Shown: piece by piece, positions 11,766-22,500 of the stretch | Position numbering within the stretch: the first letter of the stretch is position 1 | How the letters are laid out: each line of letters begins with the position of its first letter | Source: Vitis vinifera | Lineage: Eukaryota > Streptophyta > Magnoliopsida > Vitales > Vitaceae | Length of the DNA: 64,000 nucleotides | Assembly: GCF_030704535.1 (NCBI RefSeq) | Contig: NC_081815.1 | Span: 3,544,501-3,608,500, forward strand | Reading direction: 5' to 3' | The notes under the pieces: generated by a model | Database searches by the model: none | What the model saw: the letters and a program-made list of their open reading frames with translations, nothing else | What the model was told of the DNA's origin: nothing | Program-made: the position numbers and the translations under genes

Positions 11766-13159
11766 TCAAATATTTTTTAATTTTGCAACTTTTCATCCTT
11801 TATTAAGGTTTTAAGTCGCCAAAAATCCTGATTTTAATAAGTCTGCTACCATTCTCATTTTGGTATGCATTTGTATAATTTTTCTTCAATTTTCAAATAA
11901 TTTTTTGTTTCTCTTGATTTTAAATAAATAAGAATGAATTTTTCATAATTTCAAAATAATAGAATTTGTGAGTTAATTCATGCTAAAATAAATTGGGTTT
12001 TGGTGAGGGCCCAACATTCATAATTTTTCTTTCGAAAATAATTCAAGTGAATTGCATGATTGATATTATTCGATTTTAATTGGTTTTGTGCGAGATGCTT
12101 TACACTTATCATTATGCACTAACCCCATTTAATTAATAATGCATCTTTAATTGCTGCTAAGGTACGATCTCATTCCTACTTCATTTATTTATTCGTTCTC
12201 ATGCTTGATTTGTTTTATTATTCGGTCGTTTTATTGGTATCCATTGATTTCCTTGTCAATTATCACATTTGTTTCACTTTATTTAATAAAGACCAATTTT
12301 TAGGGGCTTAGAGGGGTACTACAGTCTTTACCGTACCTTCCTAATAAGCAACCTGATCCCCGAACCTAGGTTTGGTTTTTCATAAACCGTTTTTTTTAAA
12401 TAAAGAGTCACACTTAGGGTTTTCTTTCTTATTTTGTTTTCTCTTTAAAAAAATAAAACAAAAATAAGTGGCGACTCCAAATCTTTTCTAAAAATCAAAT
12501 TTTTACCAAACAAATAAAAAAACGAATTTCGTCATCAAGTGGGAACACATAGAGCGAAATGCACGTCTTTTATTATTTTAAGTATTTACATATGGGTTTT
12601 AAAATAGAGTTATTTTTGTAAGAAAATAACGAGGATATTTTTGTGTAATTGAGGTCAAAAATGGTGAAAGGTTAAATTTCAAAATTTGGGTTTTCAAAGC
12701 CCCATTAATCAAATAACCCAAATAAATATGTCAGCACGCTTTTCTAAGATATTTTTAGAATAAAAAATATATATAATTGCCTTATTTCATCTCCCAGGCA
12801 AGTATAGCATGAGAAGGAAAATTCTATTCAACTTTTTTCTTTCTTTTCTATAAATAATTTCTATTTTTATATTTAAATAATTATTTGAATTTTTTTTTTT
12901 TTAATTTAAGACTTAGTTATTGCAGACCCCCATTTAGGCATGGGTCACTTTTTCTCTATTTGTTTTTGCAAATCACATTTTTTAGCCAAGTGTCACTATC
13001 CTAGCGGGCCACGTGTCACATCCTTAGTGGTCATAAGGAATCAACCTCGCTTTTTGAAGCTACAATAAGACTTTGACACGTGGAGGAACTTTCTGGAAGG
13101 GGGTCCCGCAGGCCGTTAAGGGGCGCGGATGAGAGAGAAGGAAAGGTAGCTGCTGCAAG

Positions 13160-13330
13160 AAGGGAGGTGACAACATTGTAGTGGTGCAGGAAATGTGGCT
13201 GCTGCAGAGATCGTTGGAGGTGACAACATTGTAGAAGAGCAGAGGGTTTTGCTTTGGGGAGATCGTTGGAGGTGACAACATGGTAAGGGGGCAGAAAAGG
13301 TGGCTGCGGCAGAGATCGTAAAAGAGATCC
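13160..13330 (+). repeat. Three-unit tandem repeat of about 52 bp
   Basis: GACAACATTGTAG-like starts occur at 13169, 13222 and 13274. Each is followed by a G-rich stretch and AGATCGTTGGAGGT. The copies are imperfect. The array lies in the 5' part of the second solo LTR. Confidence 0.75.
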
Positions 13331-14319
13331 GAAGAAGGAGAGAAGTGAGGGAGGCTTGTTGAGAGACGGAAGAGTTTTTCTGAGGGGAGTTTTTCTGAGA
13401 GTTTTGAGAAAAGCGTATTGGCTGAACTTGGGGAGGAAGCTAAGAACAAAGGAGCGTAGAGTTGCTAGGAAGGGACCAGGACACAGAGCTGAGAAGGGAG
13501 ATTTCCAGGTATGACCATTTGTTTTTGTATATTTTCCATTTTTATCAGACTGAACAGGTCTGATTCTCATCGATTTTTCATTTCTGCTTGTTGGGTTGCT
13601 CTGTTTTGGTGATTATTGATTAAATATTGAAAGAGTTTGTTGTGTTTTATGCCCTATCCTGACGAGTATTTTCCATCTTAACTCACTGGATGTTGGACTC
13701 ATGGATGAAAAGATGAAATGAGTCCGATATGCTGGTTAAAGTCTTCATGTTCTTCTTCTTGTTGCTATCCTGTTATCTCCTTGTTTTCTTTTCCTCCCTG
13801 AGTGCATACTCAAGGCTTCAAAGTCTCAGTTGCTTTTCGTGAAGCTTCAAGCCATGGCCTCCTTGTGGTTAGAATCTGGGTTCTCAGTGATGATGAGAGC
13901 AGGCCTTTTCAGTTTTCTCCAAGCTTTCACAGTCAGCAAATACCCAAGGTTGCATACTACCAGACATAGTTGTCGGCTAGACGTGGAGGTGCGTCTGCTG
14001 GTGGCCTGCCCATTGTGTTTATGTCCATGCACGCGTCTTCACTCTGCATGACCCCTATCTCTATTCTCATGCAAGCGGGTCGTCATCTCATCCCCATGTA
14101 TTTTTCCTTATCCACCATACCCATCATTCATCTATTCATCACTCTCTCTAGGTCGTCATACCCATTTCCTCACTCAAGCTTGCAGGAATCAAGCATCCTC
14201 CACCACACCCATTTTCCTCTCATTCATTCTCCACCCCACTCCCTCACTTACATGGAGTCTCGCGGGTGCATGCTATCCTTCACTCCTTCACATACCCATT
14301 AACATTCCACCCGGGGAAG

Positions 14320-14650
14320 AATTCTGTCCGCCGACGTCCCCCGCCTTCTCAGGATGTCTCACATCCGGAATTTTGTCCGCCTACGTCCCCCCCTTCTCCG
14401 GATGTCTCACATCCGGAATTCTATCCGCCGTCATTCCACCCTTTTTCGGATGTCTCACATCCAGAATTTTGTCCGCCGCCATTCCACCTTCTCCGGATGT
14501 CTCACATCCGGAATTCTATCCTCCGTCATTCCACCTTCTCCGGATGTCTCACATCTGGAATTCTATTCGTCGCCATTCCATCTTCTCCGGATGTCTCACA
14601 TCCGGAAATTTGTCCGCCGACATTCCACCTTCTCCGGATATTTCATATCT
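14320..14650 (+). repeat. 47-48-bp minisatellite with a hairpin in most units
   Basis: Seven units have their GGATGTCTC (last one GGATATTTC) cores at 14352, 14400, 14448, 14495, 14542, 14589 and 14636, so the period is 48, 48, 47, 47, 47, 47. In the best units the core is a perfect 9-bp inverted repeat, TCCGGATGT and ACATCCGGA, with a CTC loop. Between cores lies ATTCTRTCCGCCGYCATTCCACCTTC-like sequence. Long open frames in all three forward frames come from the repeat and carry no protein signal. Confidence 0.9.
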
Positions 14651-15625
14651 AGCGCTTGACGTCGGATGGGAGAGGAGGGCGATTCAACTTCCCCGGATAG
14701 CCATGTCCGGATCCTCTGATGGCGCTCACCCGGAGAGCATCCGCAGCCGACAATTCAGATTCCATACTCCCATTTCTTATATTTTTTTTTCAAATTCAAG
14801 CTATTAAATGGTTTTCCAATCTCTAAACCCTTTCAATAATTTTAGTTTTTAAAATTCTCATCCTTAAAGTCTTAGGTCCTAAAAATCACATTTTTAATAA
14901 AAATTGGTTGCCACTTCCTTTCTGGCAAGCCATTTCCACACCTCCTCTGTTTTAAAAATGTTTTGAAATAAGCAATGAATCAAATTTTGTAATTTTGAAT
15001 AATGGAATTTACAGATTTAGTCCATACAAAAATAATCGGGCTTTGGTGGAGGACCCACATACATGATCTCATGATCGATTGATTGATCCGATTTGATTGA
15101 CTTGGTTATCATACAAGATTTATTTATCCTGCTCTCTGACATGCATGCTATTATTCCTTAATTGTACACTAACCCTCTCTCTTGATAGTGCATGGTGGCT
15201 TATTGCCAAAGTATGTACCCACTTTCTATCTGATCATTGTTTATGCATATTCGAACTCTCATACGTGCATGATCATTCTGAGTATTCATTGATTCTCTCA
15301 TCAATTGTTATAATTGCTTCATTTTATTAGTAGAGACCCGACTTTAGGGACTTAGAGGGGTGCTACGGTCTTTACCGTACCTTTCCGATAAGTAACTTGA
15401 CCCCCGAACCCGATCCGGTTTTTCGTAGGCCAACCTTTCCTAAAACAAGTAGTCACACTTAGGGTTTTTTTTTCTTATTTTGTTTACCCTTTAAAAATAA
15501 AACAAAAATAAGTGGTGACTCTAAGTCAGTTTTCTTAATCAAATAAAATCAATTTTCCAAAATAAAAATCGAGCTCGCCATCGAGTGGGAAACGCATTGA
15601 GCCGAAATACGGGGTCCACAGTTAT

Positions 15626-16583
15626 TTTTTATATATTAATTTAAATTCATTTCACTTATTTTAACTATTTAATATAAAGATTAAATAATTTAAAAATACA
15701 TAAGTTTGTAACTAATTTTAATTATATTAAATTTTCCTTCATATTTATATAATACAATCAAATATGAAAAAATAATTTCTTATGGTATTTGTGTAATTAT
15801 ACCAATTATGATTATTTAATTAAAAAATAATTAATTACTTTTCATATTTAGATTTGTTATTACAGAGTAAACATGTGCATAAAGTTTTTACGATGCTATA
15901 ATATATTTTTAAACACAAATAGTTAAAAGTTTTTAAAAAATTTAAAATTTTATTTTTTTATTAAATTAAATTTTCTATCATTTTTATTAAATAATTAAAA
16001 TATATATAACATTAACTTTATTATTTAATTGTCCCATGCCTTGCACTAGGAACAAACCAAATAAAACCATAGAAAATAAGATTAAATTTGGATACAAAAT
16101 AATGAAATTTAGGTTATGATACAAATAAGAAATGTATGAAAACAAAAAATATATTTAAAATAAATAAATTATTTTATATACTATTTTAAATTTAGTTTAT
16201 TTATTTATTTTTCTTAACATAAAAATTAAATAATTTTTAATTTTTTTTATTTTATTTTTTCTTTTCTATCATTCACGTTGAAACCAAATATGATAATTTT
16301 TTATTTTTTTTTTATAACAAATTTTTCCTCTCTCTTAATACATTTCGGAACCGAAGGATTGTCAAGAAGATAGCAGTGGACCCTTTAGATTTTTATTTTT
16401 TATTTTTTAATAATAAACCCTGTAGTTACAAAATTTTACAAAGTACTATCCGAGACAAAAAAAATGGGAGTTGGACTATTTGATGCGAGGGTAAATTGGT
16501 GGGTAAACTCGGGGCAAAATGGACAACTAAAATGGGAAGTTCTCCATCACCTCTTACACTCTTGCTCACACGCAGATAAAAAC
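15626..16583. other. AT-rich intergenic region and 5' flank of the hydrolase-like gene
   Basis: Mostly A+T with two stretches related to the repeat near 8.2 kb (about 15630-15790 and 16100-16300). No promoter element stands out. An in-frame ATG at 16464 would add 40 residues to the gene starting at 16584. Confidence 0.5.
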
Positions 16584-19500
16584 ATGCGAAGCCTAGTGGG
16601 CGCATCGCAACTCTTGAACCGATCCTCTACTCTTTTCCTCTTTCGAGGCCCTAAGTCTCATTCTCAATATCTCCATTTTGGCAAAACATCATCTTCTCTT
16701 CGAGGCTTGGCCACTATGGCTGCTGCTGCTGCTGAGGAATTTGTCAAGGGAAATGTTCATCCAAATGGCGTTGCTGTGATAACTCTTGATCGCCCCAAGG
16801 CTCTCAATGCTATGAACCTAGGTTTGGTTTTCTCATGTTTTCCTTGTTCCATCTCTTAAAGCACATCATTTGTTCGTTTTGGATTAGGATGATTGCATTT
16901 GATCGAGTGTTCGTTGCTGAAAGTTTTGGTAAATTTGTATGAATTTTATGCTTGGAAATGTTTCATTAGGAATAATTCGGGTCTGGATTTGATATTAGTA
17001 AACCTAATTGCTTCTGATTTTGGGGAGATGGTATTAAAGTGTGGTTGTAATGACCCGTTTGCAAACGATAGATGATAGACTGTAACCCTTGATTCAATTG
17101 AAGCAATAACATTTTCAGTCCCTTCGTCTGTCCTAATAACTGCATTCTTTGCTTGTGATTTTTGGAATGCTTTTTTCCTCTATTTAAGGAAAGTGATATT
17201 TCTGAAAACTCTTTGTGCATGCCTTGTAATTTTTTTCTTTTTTTGGTTTTCCTGAGAATCAAGGGCATTTATTATGGGTTTAAAAAAGGGGGGTCGTTTT
17301 TGGAAAAAGGCAGATCAGATTCCATTCCCCAAACTGTTGAAAAACAAAATTTTTGTACTTCATCTTTCTCAAGGGACCCTTCTTGAGGTTTGTGCCAAGG
17401 TTTCAGACTGAAAGGAAATAGGATCTTTGAATACCTTCTCTTAACCAGTTTCGTGGAAATTCTGTTTCTGATAATTGAACACCATTATTGGTGCATTTAA
17501 CATGCATTTCTCAATTCCAATCCTTTAAATCTTCAGACCACTCGGGAGATTGAAAAAATAACATACCTAGAGCAATAACATGATGAACCAAGAAGTCTCC
17601 AGGACCTATTGTTAAGAATACTGAATTACAATTCCCATTAACAGCTTGTTTTCGGGATAAGCAATTATGTTATGATTGTAAAGGGACAATCTTAGTATGT
17701 GAAAGTTTCATTAGATATGAAACGGCTTCCTTTGGGCATGGCCCAAAGAAAGAACATCCAGAGGAGCAATATTGTCATTTTTTTTTGTTGAGGTCTTTTT
17801 AAAGTTAAAAGTATTTTTACCAAGATCACTCAAATACATATAAAAGCTTTTATTGGGTATGAGGAAGAGCTTGTGGTTTTCAAAAAAACCCATCCAAACC
17901 ACAAAATAGTGTGTATTTGTGCTGGCAGCTGAGCTCAGGAATGGAAATCCTATTTCCAAAAATGAATCCTGGAATGGAATGATTAAGTAATCCCAGTTCC
18001 ATTTTTGGCTACTAGAATTTGAGATTTTGGTCAACTTCCATTCTCATTCTGGTGTTTGGTTATTTAAAAAAATTGCAAGAAAATTAATGCAAATTTATGA
18101 AATTATCCTTTAAATTATATTTATGAAAATTATTTATTTTTTGTAATAAATAAGGAAATAAAAATGGGTCGTCAACATTTTTTTCCCCATAAAAATTCTA
18201 TGATGGAGATGAGCAAGATATTTCAACTTTTTTTTTTTATATAGACAAGATAGTTCAACTAATTTGGAACTTTGGAAATCAAACTTTTCAAACTTGTGTT
18301 TCTCAAATAGTCATCTTATATCTAGGAATATAATACCCATTTTCTAGTTAAAATACATAAGAAATACATAATACTTGGAAATGCAGTTGGTGGAAGTGGT
18401 GTTACTTAGTTGTAAATAATAGGCTACCACTCCATTTTTCACCACCTAATCCAAGGCAGTATCCTTAGCAATCATCTCTTTTCTTACTGTCTTAATCCCA
18501 AGTGAAGCAGGCTGCATAATTTCTTACTCATGTTACCCTTCAGTTTGGTGGATAATCATGTGTTTTCTTACTGCATTGTCCATATTCTTTCTTGTCTTCC
18601 TCATCCTTGTGGCACCTTCAACTTAATAACATTGCTTCTTGTTGGGCCTTTCTTGCACATGTTCAAACCATCTTAAAAGACTTTCCAATCCTATGTTGGC
18701 GTACCTTTAATTTCTCATGGATGAATTGACTTTTAGCTTCATCACTCTCATCTGGGTCATCTTCATTTCTTCAATGTGTTGTTTCTTGATTGAATATATT
18801 CCATTCCATAAAGCTTAGTTTGCCTTTAACCATGTCAGATGTTTGGTTTCCTTTTGGCTTGGTAGGTTTTACATTGTGATGATGTTTATGTTCTTGACCA
18901 GTTGTTTTTGGAGAATTTATGTGTGGGAAAATATTGAAACCACTTGTCATGTTTCAGATGGGATGTGATATAATATGTTGTTGATATCATTGCAGAAGTA
19001 CTTTGTGTATCATTTTGTCTCTCATTATACTGACTTGTCACTGAATTATAATGTGTAGATATGGATATAAGATACAAAAAATTTCTTGATGAATGGGAAA
19101 TGGACCCAATGGTCAAATGTGTTTTGGTTGAGGGCAGCTCGTCTCGTGCCTTTTCAGCAGGTAACATGAAGAAAAATAGAACTCCTCTGTTTTCCCTGTT
19201 AAATAATGTTTTCATGTATTAAATGTACTTTTTTTGTTGTTTAGCATGAGCTTCAATTTTTTTTTTTTAAAATCTAATTTTTTAAAAAAATTTTGGGGTA
19301 ATGTTTTGTAATTCTGAGTGTTAGGTAAGATTTTGAGGGAACCATTTGTGGAAAATGCAGGAATGGATATTAAGGGGGTTGTTGCTGAAATTCAAAAGGA
19401 CAAAACTACACCTCTTGTGCAGAAGGTTTTTTTTTTTTAAATTGCACATTTTATATTCAACTGTCTGTTGGATAGATCATAGTTGACCATGGTTTCTAAT

Positions 19501-22500
19501 CAGTGTCATTTTCACTTCTATATACCCTGTGTTGTTTGTTGTTTGTATGTTTTATTGTTGTGATGGCAATCATTTTGAACCAATACAGTAGCGTAATGCT
19601 TGTCAATTGATAACCCAAGTCTTAGTTTATCTGCAGGTGGTGATGTGAAGCAGATCTCAGCCAGGAAACAACTATCATATGTGATTGAGGTCTTGTTTGT
19701 ATGCTTGTGATTATGTATCTCAGATTTTTCATCATGTAAACATTGCTGAAGAAAAGCTAATAGTATCTGAATGCTATTTAAGGTTGTTCTTTAATAATGA
19801 TGACCATGACCATGACCAATAACAGAGCTGACCTTCTTAATAATAGTCTGTGAGTCCCTGACGCCTCTAAAGGACTTCTTTCCTGTTTTGTTTGTCAGTG
19901 TTTCTTTAAAAATATTTGAATAGCTGACTTTTGGGTGGGGGAATAGTTAGGATCTCAGTGCCCCCAATTTTTGGAGAAATTTTCTGGATAAGGAGTTGGA
20001 GTTAGTGCAAGATTTTCTGCACAATTTTTTTCAAAAAAGGGATCATTCAGTGTATCGATTTAGTGCTCTTAAGGATAGGTTGCCCAGATAAGATGGTTGG
20101 AGGTTAGCAAAAGTTATGCTATGTTCTTGTTTAAATCTTCTTATAGGCTCTTTTTTGTTCAAGGGAGCAGAGTTATGCTGCTACAAAAGAGGTTTAGGAT
20201 TTATTGGCACCTTTAAAAGTGTGCCTGTTTTCTTGGGAGGTTGGTTCAGTGAATTTGCAGAACCAAATGTATCGTATAAATTGACCAAATTCTTGTGCCA
20301 TGCATGTAGCTTGTGCATCATATGGTTATCCACTTCATAGCGCATGCATTTTCCTTATTTTCTATGGATCTTGGCACTTTGATCTTGCAATCCATGTTTT
20401 TTCCAACTTATTACTAGATTGTGTGATTTGATTTTGATGCATGACTAATTTAGGGGGTGTTTATCAAGCTGAATTAAGTAATAAAAACTATACTGTTAAA
20501 AGTTGTAACCACTGAATCTGTAGTGGTGAGAAGTATATTGGTATCATTTGAAACATAAGTGCTAACTTTAATTCAACCATTTGATAAAAAAAATAAAATA
20601 AAAATTGAAGTTTGAAAATAGTTTGTTTTATAATTTTGTCATTACCCATTATTATAACAATTTTTAAATATTTACTTAGTATGTCAATAGGTACCACTTG
20701 GCACAAAAAATGTCATATGGGTTATATTCTTGAAATAGGTAGAATCGTATTAATATGATACAAAGCTTACAATTTTGTAGTTAGGCTTTAGATTTTGGAG
20801 CTAAAATTGTATCACATGGATACCTCAGAATAAGCAAAATTTCATAGTAGGATTCGTGTTGGATAGAAAATGTTATTTGAACCACTAGTTTTACTACTTT
20901 TTTTTTCATCTAATGATGTGATAATTAGTACCTGGATCTGGAAAAGTTGTTGCATTTATTTTAGAGCAATACCAATCCCATCACCTTTTACAGCCTTACC
21001 AAAGTTGCAAATGGTAATTGAAGGAAAGAAAAAGTCAGAAGAAAAAATAAGGTTTATTCTTCACCCATCATCACTTGTCACCTTGCAAAATGGTAAAAAG
21101 GTGGTAAAAGGAAGGTAAGAAGAAAGGCATTTTCATTTATTTTAATTACCTTTTTCACATCCACTTACCACCAACCATACTAACCATGGTAAAAAATGTG
21201 ATCAAGTAGTGATGCAAATAATGTTTTCCATGTTGAATTTATAATTTTAGATGATATATTAATAAAAAAAGAATGCCGTGATACATTATTGTTGTTGTTG
21301 TTGTTATGATTGTTGTTTCTTTGTTATTTTTGATATAATAGAGGAGTTTGGATAATGCAAGAGACCCAAATTTCTTCACACATATAAAGATACCGAAGTA
21401 AAAAAGTCCAATAAAATCTAGATAGAAAATCTTGTACTCTCCAACAAGCAATTAAAGTTCCTTAAGATTTTGAATGGAAGATGGCAAAGAATTGGAATGC
21501 TAATTTTCTTTAGAATCATTTTATGCAAATAAATCTGGCAAAGTATTCATTAAAACAATTCTTTCTTTGGCATGAAATTCAAATGTTATTTTGTATACTA
21601 TTCAAACTAGACAAGATCTATTTGATTTCTTTGTCAGTGAAATCAGGGACATTTTTGAAGAGTGATTATTAAATATAGTTTGGATGGTAAAAATGGAATT
21701 TAAAAGATAAAATTTATTGAACCACTTATGGTGTTTTGCTTGAAGTGTTTGGTAAGGTTCCTATAACTTTAACAGATTAAGCAGTTTTTGGGTAGATTTC
21801 AGCCATAATTGGCTACTTGTTTTTGCATCAAACAAGCTGAATAAATGGAGTCCACTTGCTTTTCCTCTTTTCAGCACTTCATAGTTTATTAAACTAACCA
21901 TAGTCAATTCCTCATTGGTTTGGGTAGCATTTTTAAATCCTGGGCAGGTTGCCATTTGTCCTGTATGTGGTGGTTCATTATATGTCTTTGTACTAGATTG
22001 TATTTATTCTGTTGCCTGAAATTGATACCTCACTCTGCCAAATTTTCTGGCAGGTATTCACAGCAGAATATTCCCTAATATGCAAAATTTCTGAGTACAA
22101 AAAACCATATATAAGCCTCATGGATGGCATTACAATGGGTTTTGGAATTGGACTGTCTGGTCATGGTCGCTACCGGATTGTCACAGAGGTATAATGGCCA
22201 TATATGGACATAAATTTGTTTTGCAACTTCAATTAGAATAATGTTCTAATTTCTGATATTTATTTGTACTAATTTGTTTCAGAGAACTCTTCTTGCCATG
22301 CCAGAAAATGGAATTGGCTTGTTTCCAGATGTTGGATTTGCTTACATAGCAGCACAGAGTCCAGGAGAAGGATCAGTTGGTATGCTTTTTGTTATTTAAG
22401 AGTTTTGATGGTTTGAGGATGGAACCTTTTATTTAGTTTCACATCAAAGTTTTTGTATCTGCTATCTATCATAGGTCCACAGGATTTTAAAGTTTCATTT

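Larger units (their letters stand above)
9095..12563 (+). mobile_element. Solo LTR (about 3.5 kb) of a long-LTR retrotransposon
   Basis: The element starts TGTAGACCC at 9095 and ends AAATGCA at 12563, flanked by the 5-bp duplication CGTCT (9090-9094 and 12564-12568). No gag, pol, primer-binding site or second LTR is present, so a solo LTR is the simplest reading. The last 280 bases share blocks with the element at 12921-15620: GGGCTTAGAGGGGTACTAC against GGACTTAGAGGGGTGCTAC, then TCACACTTAGGGTTTT, AATAAGTGGYGACTC, and a CATCRAGTGGGAAMRC tail. Long LTRs suggest a Ty3/gypsy lineage, which is an inference. The 3' end seems to have lost the GGGGTCCA bases kept by its neighbour. The interior carries a host-gene pseudogene and an AT-rich repeat array. 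Confidence 0.75.
12921..15620 (+). mobile_element. Solo LTR (2.7 kb), related to the 9095-12563 element
   Basis: It begins TGCAGACCCC at 12921 and ends GGGGTCCACA at 15620. The ends are inverted versions of each other (8 of 10 bases), with TG...CA termini. The 5-bp duplication GTTAT flanks it (12916-12920 and 15621-15625). There is no internal domain, so it is most likely a solo LTR left by LTR-LTR recombination. It contains a three-unit repeat at about 13160-13330 and the hairpin minisatellite at 14320-14650. Minus-strand open frames at 13031-13570 and plus-strand frames across the minisatellite look like repeat artefacts. Confidence 0.85.

Noticed and set aside
13031-13570. 179-residue and overlapping 129-residue minus-strand frames
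   Set aside because: They lie within the second solo LTR and across its 52-bp tandem repeat; open in overlapping frames and rich in Ser, Leu and Pro from repeat composition.
14320-14650. CRISPR-like array
   Set aside because: Spacers are as repetitive as the repeats, the context is a plant LTR and no cas genes exist.
14266-14807. Repetitive plus-strand proteins (MSHIRN units) of 101-144 residues in three frames
   Set aside because: All three frames are open because of the 47-48-bp minisatellite. The 47-bp units shift frame each time, so no single repeat protein is maintained.
16464-16583. Upstream in-frame ATG extending the hydrolase-like protein by 40 residues
   Set aside because: The extension is unlike a presequence, while the residues from 16584 fit one. 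Transcript 5' ends would decide.
20450-20710. Possible MITE (GGGGGTGTTTATCAAGCTG start) in intron 3
   Set aside because: A matching inverted end and target duplication could not be found, so it is not listed as an element.
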